A stretch of 64,000 nt of DNA from Polydactylus sextarius. Lineage: Eukaryota > Chordata > Actinopteri > Polynemidae. Of the stretch, positions 38,800 through 51,624 are shown piece after piece. The notes under the pieces are model-generated. The model searched no databases. It worked only from the letters and a program-made list of their open reading frames with translations, and had not been told where the DNA came from. Numbering within the stretch: the first letter of the stretch is position 1; each line of letters starts with the position of its first letter. The position numbers and the translations under genes were made by a program. The DNA lies in contig CM028924.1 of assembly GCA_016801845.1 (NCBI GenBank), positions 3,489,501-3,553,500 of the forward strand, read 5' to 3'.

Positions 38800-39611
38800 T
38801 GAGAGCTGCGGGACAACATATTTACATTGTGGTGTTGGTACTTTTACACTTAGAGTACTATTCAGAGCAGACATGTCGGAGGTATTTGACCATCCTCCAG
38901 CATCTGTCTGATAATTTTCCTTGTGTGGTGCTCGGGGTGAAATGTGAGCGTCACGGAGCGCCCACCTCCTCCTCCACCTCCTCCTCCTCCTCCTCCTCCT
39001 CCTCCTCTCCGTCTCTCTCCCTGACTGAAGTCCCACTGAGCGGCTCTCAAACTTCAGTGTCGAGCCTGAAAGCGGAGAGGACGAAGACCCCGGAGCTGAA
39101 AAAGAAACAAGCCACAGAGACACAGACAAGAGACAGGCGGAGAGACGGACAGACAACAGCGGCTCAACAGCTCTCCGGACTCCGCTACAAGCGGCGCAAT
39201 CAGCCGCTTGTTTCTCCGCAGTTTATCCGCCGGTCCTGACGGGTTCGGGGGTTGAGGATTTTAGGACTCTCCGCTCTCCGTGTGTGATTTTCTTTTTGTA
39301 TTTTTCTTTTTATCCTCCATTGTTTTTCGAAGTTTCCGACTGTCACGTTTTTAGTTACGGACTCTCAGCACATCTGTCTACAGGATTAACCGATTTAATT
39401 CAGCGTTAAATAATTAAACAGTGCGCTAGTGTCTTTTTCTTTGGAGTATTTTTTTTTCTAACGGAGCGGTGTCGGTAAAGCCTTCGCCATGGGGAAATAG
39501 CGGGGATCTCTCTGTCTTTTTCTGCTGTCGACCCCCGTGTTTTTGACTTTTTCATTTCGTGCTTGTTTTTAAAAGTCATAATATATATATATATATTTCT
39601 AATCTACAACA
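38800..39611 (+). promoter_or_regulatory. fzd9 promoter/5'UTR region, CpG- and pyrimidine-rich
   Basis: Base composition changes here from AT-rich to GC- and CpG-rich, as expected for a Frizzled promoter and leader. It includes a (TCC)n tract (38964-39020), a GC-rich block to about 39260, and a short (TA)n (39578-39597) ending 14 bases before the start codon. The transcription start cannot be placed. An open frame of 146 codons spanning 38799-39239 owes its poly-Ser to the TCC tract and is not treated as a gene. Confidence 0.55.
38964..39020. repeat. (TCC)n polypyrimidine tract
   Basis: The plus strand carries nearly pure C/T over about 57 bases, mostly TCC units. It lies about 600 bases upstream of the fzd9 start. 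Confidence 0.9.
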
Positions 39612-41372
39612 ATGAGCATGGATGGTAGTCCGTTAAAGGTGGTGATTTTTCTGTGGTGTCTGCTGGTTATTTCTGGCTCCAGCTTTGAGATTGGCTCCTA
39701 CGATCTGGAGCGAGGCAGACCGGCCAAGTGCGAGCCCATCGTGATCCCCATGTGCGAGGGGATCGGCTACAACCTGACCCGGATGCCCAACTTCATGGAC
39801 CACGATGACCAGAAAGAAGCAGCCATCAAACTGAACGAGTTTGCTCCTCTTGTTGCTTACGGCTGCGATGTGCACCTCCGCTTCTTCCTGTGCTCCCTCT
39901 ACGCCCCCATGTGCACGGACAAAGTGTCGACCTCCATCCCAGCCTGCAGACCCATGTGTGAACAGGCCAGAGAGAGGTGCGCCCCCATCATGAAGAAGTT
40001 CAGCTACACCTGGCCTGACTCCCTCGACTGCTCCAAGCTGCCCACCAGAAATGACCCCAACGCTCTTTGCATGGAGGCCCCTGAGAACGAAACCAAGACG
40101 GAGATAATTAAGAAAGGAGAAGGCATGCTTCCGGTGCCTTCTCGCCCCAGGCCGCCGGGCACCACCGCCGGACGCTCACCGGGCAGCATTGGCTCCTGCG
40201 AGAACCCGGATAAGTTCCAGTTTGTGGAGAAGAGCCAGTCGTGTGCGCCTCGCTGCTCCCCGGCCGTCGACGTCTTCTGGTCCAGACAGGACAAGGACTT
40301 TGCCTTCATTTGGATGACGGTGTGGTCCATCCTCTGCTTTGTCTCCACCGCCTTCACTGTCCTCACTTTCCTCCTAGAACCTCATCGCTTCCAGTACCCA
40401 GAGAGACCCATCATCTTCCTCTCCATGTGCTACAACGTCTACTCTGTGGCCTTCATCATCCGCTCGGTGGCTGGGGCTGAGAACATCGCATGTGACCGAG
40501 AGCATGGCGAGGTCTACATCATCCAGGAGGGGCTGGAGTCCACCGGCTGCACCATCGTCTTCCTCATCCTCTACTACTTCGGCATGGCCTCCTCTATCTG
40601 GTGGGTCATCCTCACCCTCACCTGGTTCCTGGCTGCAGGGAAGAAGTGGGGTCATGAGGCCATCGAAGCTCACAGCAACTACTTCCACATGGCAGCTTGG
40701 GGCATCCCTGCTCTAAAGACCATCATCATCCTCACGATGAGGAAAGTAGCCGGGGACGAGCTGACGGGGCTTTGCTACGTAGGGAGCATGGACTCCGGGG
40801 CTCTCACTGGCTTCGTCCTCATCCCTCTGTCCTGCTACCTGATCATCGGCACGTCCTTCATCCTCACGGGCTTCGTCGCTCTCTTCCACATCCGCAAGGT
40901 GATGAAGACGGAGGGCACCAACACAGAGAAGCTGGAGAAGCTCATGGTGAAAATCGGCATCTACTCCATCCTCTACACGGTGCCGGCCACCTGCGTCATC
41001 GTGTGCTACTTCTACGAGAGGCTCAACATGGACTACTGGAAGCTGAGGGGTCTGCAGATGAAGTGCGGCTCGTTCAGCGGTCACAGCGGCGACTGCTCGC
41101 TGCAGGCGTCAGTGCCCACCGTGGCCGTGTTCATGCTCAAGATCTTCATGTCGTTGGTGGTGGGCATCACAAGCGGCGTGTGGGTTTGGAGCTCTAAGAC
41201 GCTCCAGACCTGGCAGGGTCTGTGCAGCAGGAAGCTGACAGACAGGACTAGTAGCAGGAAGCCCTGCAGCGGCGTGAGCTGCGGCAGCACGCACTGCCAC
41301 TACAAATCTCCTGCTGTGGTTCTGCACATGGCCAAGACTGACCTGCACTCAGACAACCCCACGCACGTCTGA
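39612..41372 (+). CDS. fzd9: Frizzled-9 Wnt receptor, complete and intronless
   Basis: This is a seven-pass receptor for Wnt ligands at the plasma membrane, 586 residues long, the usual size for FZD9. A signal peptide covers about residues 1-24. The cysteine-rich Wnt-binding domain follows with all ten cysteines (40, 48, 85, 94, 101, 112, 116, 123, 140, 153) and N-glycosylation sites at N54 and N159. Seven membrane segments lie between about residues 230 and 525. The Dishevelled-binding KTLQTW is at 529-534 and the C-terminal THV fits a PDZ ligand. FZD9 rather than FZD10 is indicated by FEIG..D.ERGR near the N-terminus, by ENPDKFQFVEKSQSCAPRC, and by the tail VVLHMAKTD...NPTHV. ATG 39612 has A at -3; ATG 39618 (A at -3, G at +4) is an equally good start two codons later. 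The single exon agrees with intronless FZD9 genes elsewhere. Teleost paralogue a/b is not resolved. Confidence 0.97.
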   Translation: MSMDGSPLKVVIFLWCLLVISGSSFEIGSYDLERGRPAKCEPIVIPMCEGIGYNLTRMPNFMDHDDQKEAAIKLNEFAPLVAYGCDVHLRFFLCSLYAPMCTDKVSTSIPACRPMCEQARERCAPIMKKFSYTWPDSLDCSKLPTRNDPNALCMEAPENETKTEIIKKGEGMLPVPSRPRPPGTTAGRSPGSIGSCENPDKFQFVEKSQSCAPRCSPAVDVFWSRQDKDFAFIWMTVWSILCFVSTAFTVLTFLLEPHRFQYPERPIIFLSMCYNVYSVAFIIRSVAGAENIACDREHGEVYIIQEGLESTGCTIVFLILYYFGMASSIWWVILTLTWFLAAGKKWGHEAIEAHSNYFHMAAWGIPALKTIIILTMRKVAGDELTGLCYVGSMDSGALTGFVLIPLSCYLIIGTSFILTGFVALFHIRKVMKTEGTNTEKLEKLMVKIGIYSILYTVPATCVIVCYFYERLNMDYWKLRGLQMKCGSFSGHSGDCSLQASVPTVAVFMLKIFMSLVVGITSGVWVWSSKTLQTWQGLCSRKLTDRTSSRKPCSGVSCGSTHCHYKSPAVVLHMAKTDLHSDNPTHV

Positions 41373-41387
41373 GAGGGAGCGTGCGTC

Positions 41388-41439
<52 letters not shown>

Positions 41440-42020
41440 AGAACACACACATACACAGCCAAATGCAAGCACATGCACACTCACACATGCACACACACAC
41501 CTATGCCCTGTGTAAGGAGCTGCTAAAGACTTTTTAAGAAGAAGAGTGGTTGAATTGAACTGTCAGTTACTCCTCTGCTGCTGCCAAGGGACACACAGGT
41601 ACAGGCATCTCTATGAGAAACTAGCTATAAACAGTATTCAGTTCATAAAAGGGAAATGTTCAGTATTGTTCCCCATATTTTTCTGTTCATAGTGTTCTGT
41701 GCAGTAGACATGCCCGTTGTTGCAAAACAAAAACAAAACAAAACAAAAAAGAAAGTGAGAGACTGTTATGGGAGGCATGTTGGGAAATATTAGTCTATCC
41801 TCCTCCTTGAAAGTGGCATGATTATCTGTATAAATCTGTATAAATGTTTTATTTATTGTAAATATATTTAATTTAAAGTTCACCTTGGCTCTTATCAGAT
41901 TTGTTGTTTAGATACATTTATTAAAGGTCAAGGGAAATTAAGTGCCTTTTATAAGAACTCTGGTTCTGGCCTTTTGTTTTTGGGAGGATAACAATAAATT
42001 TGTGAAATTCACGTTCAACT
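41373..42020 (+). other. fzd9 3'UTR
   Basis: The sequence runs from the stop codon to a canonical AATAAA at 41993-41998. It carries a long (CA)n starting about 20 bases after the stop, and an AT-rich second half with TGTAAATATATTTAA. The end is inferred from the signal position. Confidence 0.65.
41393..41437. repeat. (CA)n microsatellite in the fzd9 3'UTR
   Basis: About 22 uninterrupted CA units, with a further CA-rich stretch to 41500. It is transcribed as part of the fzd9 message if the 3'UTR call is right. Confidence 0.95.
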
Positions 42021-44241
42021 TTTATCGCTGCCTGATTGTTATTGTCATCACTTTGGTTATCTCATAATGAATGTTTAACTACCTCGCCAAGTCTTGTAAA
42101 CACATTTAATAGTCACAAATGATTGCTCATTTCAAGCAAGTGTTGTCTTCTAAGAGCAACCGCGACACATCCCAGAGGCGTCCGCAACAATAATCCTCAA
42201 AGAGAATGGCTGATTAGTGGAGTGACAAACTACGGGGACGTATTAATGTTTTCATCACGGTCTTAAAAATGCAGCAGCAGTTTTGTTTGGAGGACTATAT
42301 TTAATTAATGGTTGTTTTAATCCTGCCACAGAATCAGTTGTTGTTGCCCTCACTCGCTGCTCCATTTGATCCCTGAGCAAACACTCAACACTTTGATGTG
42401 AGAGGACAAATCTGAAGAGGGTTTGAGCCTCCCATCGCATGGTTTCACTGACAGATTTAAGTCGAGCTCAGGCACTCTTAAATTGTGGTTGCTCATTCAA
42501 TAGATGGATTATTAACTTAATATTAACATTTCTGTGTGGTTAGTGGCTCTTGGAAGCTGTGTTTTGATATGAATTGAGGGAATTCCAGCACACAAAAGAT
42601 CCAAATTTCCATATTTAAATGTTTGAATTTGATATACTGCAAGGCATTTTTTTGTTTGGCCGAGGAAACAATACATCATAAATCCTTCAGAAATACAATA
42701 TAATCACTGATACTGATTCACAGAAAAAGTATGTATAGCATTATTTTCATTAAATAAATTCCCTGAGTTGGGTCTCGCAAGTAACTTTTCAGTAATAAAG
42801 TCGGGTTTTATTATGCTCAAGAGCCACCATGTTTCTCCGATGGTCCATAAAAAAGTGAAAATAAATAGCTGTTACATTACGGGACTTTAACGTTTTAAGT
42901 GCCAACGTAAATTGAAACCACACATAGCAAGTCATTTCACAGCAAAACACAGTGGAAATTACGGTGTTTGACAGCACAGGAATTGATTGTTTATTATGTC
43001 TGTGTGTGTAATTGTGTGCTGTGTCACCAGCAGCGGCAGAAGCACGTGGGAGTGATAGCATGGAAAAAACTGTGATGACCAGGAGCTTGTTTTCATTACG
43101 TTACTGGAACCTCCGCAGTGTGAACCAGGCGTGTGCTCTCCGACATCTCCAACAGTTTCAAACTTTGTTTTGTTTTCATTTTTCCATCATTTGCATTCCA
43201 GCCGAGTTAAAATAAGATCCGTGTACTACGGCTTGTTCCGCACACACACACACGTTACTATTCATTTACTAAAACACACACTAGTTTAAATCAGAGATGC
43301 ATTACATGTGTGTAGTAAATTAACCTCACTTCCACCCCGGTGCAGTGTTGTGTGGATCTGTTCAATGGCTGAGTTAACTTCAATTACTTATTCCTTCCTT
43401 TTGCAGAACAAGATGTGGGTTAACTACCAACATCCTCCCTTTTTTTTTTTTTTTTGTTTTCATTACTCAGCCATTGTAGACGCTGTCCATGGCTTGGCAG
43501 GCGAGTGCTGCAAGTCCTGGACTCTGACACTGTGTGGATCACATTTAACTATTAAAAAAAAAAAAAAAAAAGAGGAGGGCTGTTTTACTTGGAGCGAACT
43601 CGCAGCTCACAGACTCGACTGGTGGTGTTTCAGCCACATGTTCCAGTTCATGGGTGCTTGAACGGACAGGGGTAGAGGGGGGTGGAGACTGAAGGGGGCG
43701 CGTGCTTCCTCCCCAGTTTACACTCCAGTGACATGACCCAGAGAGGCCAAACACTTGCTGTGTGAGACACAAACCAGCTTGTCCCACCTGTGCTGAGCTG
43801 ATTAGATAGGAAAAGATATAGCTGCAGAGAGTCCAGACATGAGGGTTGGACTTTTATTTTCCTTTCTCAGCATTTCATTTTTCATCGCCCTGCCCTTTCT
43901 GTGTTTCTTTTCGTCTTTATTTTTCCACTTATTGCTGAATACGACCAAGATAGGGTTTAAAGGAATTACAAAGGTCAACAGAAATGACTTGTTATAGCAG
44001 CAACAGGATGTCTTTGCTCCGTTTCTCTTTCCACAAATATGAATTCTATCACTACATTTCCAGGTCACTGACGGCTATTTTTAGCTTCTCTCTGCCTCTC
44101 TCTCTCTCGCAGAGGAAAAGAATCACATGGCACACTGCTTCAGATAGAGGCAAGAGAGAAAAAGGTTCATTCCAAAAACAGTGTTTGTTTGAGCTGTGGT
44201 TCCTTTGGCGCCAGAGATGTGGCTGCCGGGAACACCTTCCC

Positions 44242-44243
<2 letters not shown>

Positions 44244-44278
<35 letters not shown>
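44244..44278. repeat. (CA)n microsatellite
   Basis: About 17 CA units. Confidence 0.95.
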
Positions 44279-44280
<2 letters not shown>

Positions 44281-47200
44281 GAGGTCTGCAGTGCTGGAGC
44301 GAAGCCAACCAATCAACACCAAGCTTGTTCTGAAGAAGACCCCACCCCGTCTTCCAGTAATGTCCAATTTCAGGAGCAAGTAAGCTCGGTCTCATTCGAA
44401 AAGATTTAGTTTGGCTCCGTCTCCGCGCTGTTTTTCTTCTCCTCTGGCTCAGGAGGTTAAATAGTGTCAGAGTCACTCGCACTGAGCAGCGAGTTTGTCT
44501 GGGCCAAAAGCGAGACTACTCCCAGAAAAGGCAACACTTTTCCTCACAGGTTTCTCAGGAATATTTCATTGTGTTAACACGGAGCCGAACACAGCGCTTG
44601 TTGATTTTAAAGCAACACAGAGCAGGTCTATTGACCTAGGCTTTGTATGATTTGTTTTTTTGTAAAAAGGCGTAGAAACACCTCAGCGGTTATCCTGCTT
44701 TAGATGCTGACACCATGTTTTTGTGTGCTGAGAAGAAATCCCTCCATCTGGTCATGGGTCTGATTAAAGGCGATCATTATGGCATCAATGTGCCTCCCTC
44801 ATAGACTTAAACCCCTGCCCACCCCTGAGGGGAAAAAAGAGAAAATAAAGCATCCTTCATTACCCTGCCCTCCCTCCTTCGGCAGTCCCTCACCCCCCTT
44901 GAGCACTATCCCTTTCCTGTGCTGTTTTGATGTGTAAATGAGCGTATTGAAAACCTGCAGGCCCCCAAAGAGATGCTTTCCATGAAAATGCAGCAGTCAG
45001 AGAGCACCAGAGTTCACACAGCTCAGCACTCCTCGCAACCGGACTCCAATCAGACACCCAGTTGTACCCTGCTGCTCTCTTGCTTGTTAGAACAAGAAGC
45101 AAACACACATAAAATCACACACACATACACGGTTGCACGAAAAGTATGCTGATCTGTATCATTACACAGACATAAACATTTAGACGCCAACCTCTGAGAG
45201 GAATTCACTCCAAAGGTAAAAAACAAAAAAAAAAAAAAAAAAGAGGTTGAGTTTGAGAATTTGGCTTTACAGCTTACACTATTTTTGATATACAGGATAC
45301 AGTGCCGAGTGGCTGAAGTGGCTGAAGAGATGAAGCAGCTGAAATTTTTCTGCAGCATTTATCACGTCAGTGAAATGAAAGCACGCGGCGCTGAGAGATT
45401 AAACGTCTGTTTGGAGTTCAGAGGATGTGTTTGGTGGAATTTCAGCAGCACTGCGGAGGAAAAAGTCTAGAGAGGTTTTCAAAATAAAATGTTTTCTAAT
45501 CGACAGTGACACCTGTTTAAATTCATTTAAATATACTCAAACCTCATGCAAACTATATGATCTCCAATCTTTATCTTTTTATTTAAATGATGAAGAAATT
45601 ACTGCCCAGGGTTAAAGATTATCACTCTTGATTGGAGAGGATTTTCTTTTTAAGTGATCTGAGTTGTACTTGTACTTGTTGAGAGCTGAAGGACAAACTC
45701 AGTCTCCAGATATTGTCCTTTCATCTTCATCTAACAGTAAAAACATGAACTAGAACTAGAAGGAACCATCCCGATGAATTTAAATTGGAGCAAAGTATAA
45801 ATTAAACATCAGTCAAAAGTGGCTCAACCCAAGAATAAAAAAAAAAGAAAAAACAATACTTAAAGATCCTGTTGTCTAAGTTTTAAAGCAAAAGTTAACT
45901 TGTTCTGCTTCTGTTTCTACTTTGTTAGCATGCTAACAGTTAGCATCACAGATACTGAGTCACTGTAGTGTGTAGTAGTGACCTTTAACCTCAAATTAAA
46001 AAAAAAAAAAAAGCAGGAACAAATGACGCAGTGGATTCACTTCCATATTTACAAGGATCCTACGACTTTTTACCTCGAGTGAAAAGTTAAACATGAAACA
46101 GACATGAAACATGAAATAAGGAAGTTAATGTTTTTAACATGCGGTTGTATTTCATTGCAGTGAATACAATGTTTAATTAATCACATCTAGATCTCGTTCC
46201 TACAAAGATTAAATCCACGTCCATTAAGTCTATTTGGGAGACATGCAGGTTGGGTTAGTCGGAGACTCTAAACTGTATCGTACGTGTGGAGATGAGTGGT
46301 TTTTTTGTTTATATCTTGGTCCAGGACGTCCTCTGACCTCAGTCGGTTGGGATCTACCACTTAACGACATCAGACGAGTCAGAACGGATGAAGACTAAAC
46401 ACCGTTTAGATGACATTATGAACACTCTGCAGAAGAAGTTCGAAGAAAAAGTTTCCAGCTTTTTGCTGTTTCTTTTTTTTTTTTCTTCCCCCCTCCATGT
46501 GTTTTTTTTCCCCCAAGTCCTTTGATCAATAAGCAGAAGACAGAGAAGTAAAGCTTTCTCATCCCTCTGTACCCGTTCCTGTGCTCTGTGTGCCTGTGGC
46601 TGAAGGAGAGATGAATCGGCGAACAGAGGGAGGTTCCGCCGTTCGCTCTCGCTCTCTGAAGCCAACAGCATCGCTGTGATCACTCTTAATCTCCTTTGCC
46701 ACTCTGCTGCCATCTCCTCAAATACATTCATCTCATTTCCAATAGTCTTCACTGCCTCTTCTTCCTTTCTAATTAGGCACCGTCAAGATTTCAGAAGTCA
46801 CCCTTTGGGGTTCTGCAGCATGCGAGATCGCTCTTTGAGCTCGGGGGTCAGTGATGGCAAGTATTTGTTTGAGGGTTAAATCACAGCAGGCCTTTCATCA
46901 TGTTGTTATGTTGCACGATCAGAGGCTTGGGATTATGTAGGTCAGACGTTGGAGAGTGAGAGCTCCCCTTTTGTAGCTGCCATTTTTATTCAGTTGCTAG
47001 GCAGCACCCGCTCTAATCTCTTGTACCAAAGAGTCTCTCCCCGGAGAAAAAGAGAGGGAGCAGGACTTACAAAGGACGGGGGGGAAAAAAAGTGAAAACA
47101 GCGTCAACAAAGAACGTAAACCCATGCAAGGACTGCTCTTAGAAACTCTCTAAAGGGAGGGAGTGTAAAAGGACAGGATGTGGGAGTCTAAGTTCAGCCC

Positions 47201-47934
47201 TGAAACCTGCTCTGGCCCTGCTGAACATCTTTAAACCCCTGTGGTTTTGTTTGTGCCATTGACTGAATAACTAAAGGACAATCGACCAATCACACAACTC
47301 CAGCAGCAGCAGGAAGAAGGTTCGATATTCAAATCTGTAACCCTTTTGTAAAAATTGCTGGGGAACGTTATTTTTAGTGTTCGGGTGTAAGAACTTGCGC
47401 CAGCGGGGTCAGTGAAAAGGATTTTTGGCACAAAATGTCCGTCAGCAGGAACCAAAGTGCATCAGAACCGATCAATCGTCTGGCAAGTGTGTCTGCTGTC
47501 GCATTGCCGCTGCGCTGCCACCCCCCCCTCACCCCAAATGTGCTCATGTCACGCTCTGCCATCAAAGGCTCACCCCCTTAGCTCTGTGTTCAGATACCCC
47601 CTCCATCACCACCACCACCCTCCCTCCCCCAGGCTCAGGGTAAGGATCTGCCATTCTCCGCTGCATATCGTTCTCTTTGATTTTGGAGTTTTGAAGTTTG
47701 TTTCTTGTCTGTGTTTTCTCCTCTACCCTCTCCTTTAACACTCACTTGTGTTTTATATTGACTTGTCTTGATTCATGAAGTTTCCAGATGATGTGTGCTC
47801 TGCCGACTTGGCACTGTAACACCGCTGGCTGCTGCCGCTGCTGCCTTGTAATCACTTGTAGCATACCTGCATTTTATCATTTAACATTTGCAGTGTCAGA
47901 AGAAAGCCAATAACTTTATGAAAGGGAAGAAATT

Positions 47935-48180
47935 AAGCATATTTTAGGGACATTTGGGGGGAAATACATATTTTCACCATCTTGCCAGAAGTTACATGAG
48001 AAGATTGATCCTTCTTCTCATGTCTGCACAGCAGAGCCGGCAGCTGGTTATCTTCCGTTACCTTTAGACAGAACAAGGCTAACTGTTTCCCTACTGCTTC
48101 CTGCCTTTATGCTAAGCTAAGCTAAATGATTTCATTCATGAGAGTTGTATGCTAACAGTGTGCACCCTCTAAAAATACCA
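47935..48180. repeat. TTATGCTAAGCTAAGCTAA-type dispersed repeat
   Basis: In order it holds GGGGAAATACATATTTTCACC, a degraded GCCAGAAGTTACATGAGAAGA, TTCTCATGTCTGCACAG, GGCTAACTGTTTCCCTACTG and TTTATGCTAAGCTAAGCTAA. The first half reads in one direction and the second half as its reverse complement, the layout of a fish repeat with inverted arms. It is the same family as 34085 and 53850. Confidence 0.6.
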
Positions 48181-48300
48181 GACCATCTCTTTAATAGATA
48201 CAGGAGCAAGTGAGTAAGTGTAGGACACAAGTAGCAGTCGACAAGACGAAGTCCAAAGATATAAAAGTCTTTTGTGAAGCAGCTGAAAAGTTTGTAAGGG

Positions 48301-48302
<2 letters not shown>

Positions 48303-48335
<33 letters not shown>
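48303..48335. repeat. (GT)n microsatellite
   Basis: About 16 GT units. Confidence 0.95.
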
Positions 48336-48336
<1 letters not shown>

Positions 48337-51300
48337 AGGGGGGTGTAATTGGCTAATTAAGGAGAAGTTGTGTGTGATTGGTGCATGTGAGAGACTGTTA
48401 GCGATGGAAAGTGTTCTTTAGTGCTGGTTTCTGTTCCCGTTTTCTCCAAAAATGAACTTGCTAATTAACTTGCATTTGTACTTTTCGTATATTACGCAAG
48501 CAGCTGGTGAGGTTGTCCAGAGTTGTTTGTATTTTTGTGGAGAAAATGAGACAGAAAATTAAACGGGACGTTTTGGGGCAGTTCAAACACTTTTCCACAA
48601 TTCCTATCATCAATTAAGCTTTTTTTTTTCTGGCCGGGACTGTTGACTCAAGCTGATCACTGTACATTAGCCAGTCTGTGTAGTAAAGGAAACCAGCTGG
48701 GGCCACATTCACTCTAACACTGGACCTTTTGTCAAGGTCTCAGCCCCCCTACAAGTAAAATAAAAAACCTTGTTGCATGAGAGATACTCTTTGTGTAGAA
48801 GCAGACATTGTTCCTATTGTGGCGTGTCAAAGCTGACATGCCAGGTCCAACACAGTGCTGAATAAACTGTGGTTTGTGTACATACTGTAACTGTAGGCTG
48901 TGGAAAAGGAGCGAGGCAGCGGTCTGTGATGATCTTGGCGGCCAGTGAGGATTTGGCATGCGGAGCAAGAGCTAGAGCAGCAGTACCACATGCAGCCCTT
49001 TCCCTCAGGATAATAACTGCTTGTGGAGCAGCGAGGTTAGAAAACCTGCAAGGATCAGCCTTCCTGTTCACACCCCATCATGCATGAGCTGGCAGGATCC
49101 TTGTGTTGTTCTGGTCATGAGACATTTCCTGTGTGTGTTTTGGGGTTGCATCTGGGCTTGTTTACAGCCCCGGCTAGAGCCTCATTAAGTGGAACATGGC
49201 ATTAGGCGAATGTTGGGGGGGGCTCAAGTGCCTATTAGTGGGGGCCTGGTCTGTAGCCCCAAACCAGAACCCAACTGGGCCAGGTGGTTCATGCTAAAGC
49301 CTGGTTTCCTCAACACAGCTAAACAAGGCTAAACAAGGCTTACTCATTAGAAAAATGTGCATCATTAATTTCCAAAAAAAGAAAAAAAAAATCCCCTTCT
49401 CACAAACACCACATGTTTTATCATCCGCTGTAATTTGTTCGCTCGACTTTGAGTCAAAAGAAAAACACTGGTGATATTTTGTTCTCATATCATCAACAAA
49501 CTCACGATAAAAAAAACCTAAAGCAACAATCTGTTTGTGTGTCTCTCTGTACCTTATAACCTCTCTACTATGTCTGTGCCAAGCACCAAGCACAACAGGT
49601 CACAAATGTGGACTTTAATTTAATATAATAGTAATAATGATATTAAAAAAAACGCTTCATTATTTGCTAAAACAGCAGGACACTGTAGGTTTAAACACAC
49701 CTTTAGTAAACAGGAGTGAATAGTGCGTTTGTTGGGGAGGAGGGACTATTTTCAGTGGTGGATTAATACACATTCGGTGTCCTGTTGAATATTTATGGTG
49801 AGTAATAACTACAGTGCAGACATTCATCATGATGCAGGAACAAGTCACCCAGTGCATCAGTGTTTCTACTGAACAAAAACGTAAAAACATAAAAAAAAAA
49901 AAAAAAAAGTGTATCCCTGCAAAGACTGAGCCAGGAACATGAATGAAAACAATTTGAGCAAACTGAGGTGTCTTTGGTTCACCCCCCCCCCCTCTCTGGT
50001 TTTTACATGTACAAAGATCTTCTCATTCATTTCACTATGACCCTCACAGGTCTCTCTCTCTCTCAGCAGCAGCTACATGAATTCCTCCAGTGTGAAGTGT
50101 CCTGCAAAGACTAAAGCTGTGCAGCAGAGGACAAAACAGAGAGGGATTATCGTCCTCCTCTCTCTCCCCCCTTCATCCGCCTGTTCTGCTCACGCACACC
50201 CGCGCTGTGTAACACTCAACATAATCAAACACTCACCCAGTGTGACACACAACACAACCAAACACTCTTCTGGGGCTGTGCTACTAAAACAAACCCTCCG
50301 CTGGAACCCCCCCTGGGGGGTGGGTTTTGAGAGGAGAGTGGCGGAGAAGCTGAGGAGGCGGATGTGAGGAAGGCCAAGAACTCATGGTGTTTATGCTGAA
50401 CAGCCAGGGAGTGGGAAACGCATGGAACACGATCCCCATGTTTTCCTTACCCCAGCTAATCCGACAAAACGACAGAGGGAGCAGATTCCCTTACAGAGAA
50501 AGCTGCCACTTAGATATTTATCCTCACTAAGGCAAACATCTGGCCCCGGCGGGCTCTTTTCATACGGTGATATGAGTGGGTGTGATACTCAGCTACATTT
50601 ATTTGGGTGTGAAGTTTTAATTAAAAGTGAAAGCAATGCCCGCCGGCCAACCCACACCCCCCTTCGGCTTTTGTCTACCCCCTGAGCTTCATCTGAGCAT
50701 AGAATGAAAAGAGAAAAGCATAACTAGTGAAGAAGAGACAGACAGATGGCAGAAAAACAGACGAAAACAGACAAACAAAGAAGACGAAGAGATGGAGACA
50801 AGAGATACACAGTAATTTATCTACTCAAGACGTGTTCAGAGTGTGAAATTTCTCTTCTCGCTGTTTGTTTTCAGTTGCAGTCAGATGGAACAGCCTGAGT
50901 TACAGACAAAGTGCCCGTCGTCACACACACACACACACACAGAGGGGTGAGGAGAGGAGGGTGTATTACTTACAGAAAAATCTGTTTAACTCTCCAGAGT
51001 CTAGTTTTTTTCAGAAGCACCCATGCATGTAAGATCACACACAGAAAAATGCTCATCCGTCCTTGTTTTCATGAAGATTTTCATCTTCTTTATCAGGTCA
51101 TCCTTTCCTGAAACATCAAGATTTTTTTTTTTCTTTTTTTTTTTTGTTAAAGTAAACCCTAACGCTGCATGCATCTTAATGCATTGTTGGTCACTTTCAG
51201 AGCAGCAGTTTTTACGAGTGAGACTGAGCTCACGCTGTGTTTACCAATCGCCTCCGGATACAAAGCGCCGGGGCCTCATTTATGAGCTGGCGCACAGATT

Positions 51301-51624
51301 CTCTCATCACTTTAAACTAAAAAAAGCACATTGTACGAACACCTTGTTTATAACAACACAGGTAATAAAGCTCAGCCCCCCCTACTTCATCTGTAAGTTG
51401 TAATTGCCTTCAGGAGACAGCAAAAAAAAAAAAAAAAAAAAAAACTTCTGTGCTCCCACATGATAAATGCTCCAGGCTATTTTAAATTAAAGCATGGCCT
51501 GGTTTTTCTCTTACACATTTGACAAGTTAAGTTTTTTAAAAAATGCTACTGTAGATTTCTACATGTCATTCCAATTTATTTATTTATTTATTTACTCTGT
51601 AGATATTATAATAATTAGTGATTA

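Larger units (their letters stand above)
42021..51620. other. intergenic, no supported gene
   Basis: No exon with recognisable protein motifs is seen on either strand. Contents include (CA)n at 44244, poly(A/T) runs near 43440, 43555, 45225 and 49890, a dispersed repeat fragment at 47935, (GT)n at 48303, and (CA)n at about 50922-50941. The longest frame, 132 codons on the minus strand at 46354-46752, is low-complexity and unrecognised. Confidence 0.55.

Noticed and set aside
38799..39239. 146-codon frame upstream of fzd9, and poly-Gly/Arg frames on the other strand
   Set aside because: The poly-Ser and poly-Gly/Arg runs are translations of the (TCC)n tract, the ATG sits in AT-rich DNA, and there is no recognisable domain.
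40697..41197. 166-codon plus-strand frame, and several minus-strand frames of 80-123 codons inside fzd9
   Set aside because: They are other-frame shadows of the fzd9 coding sequence, held open by its high GC third positions; their compositions (His/Arg-rich or acidic) have no domain logic.
46354..46752. 132-codon minus-strand frame
   Set aside because: It has no known motif, includes translated homopolymer sequence, and has no splice or promoter support.
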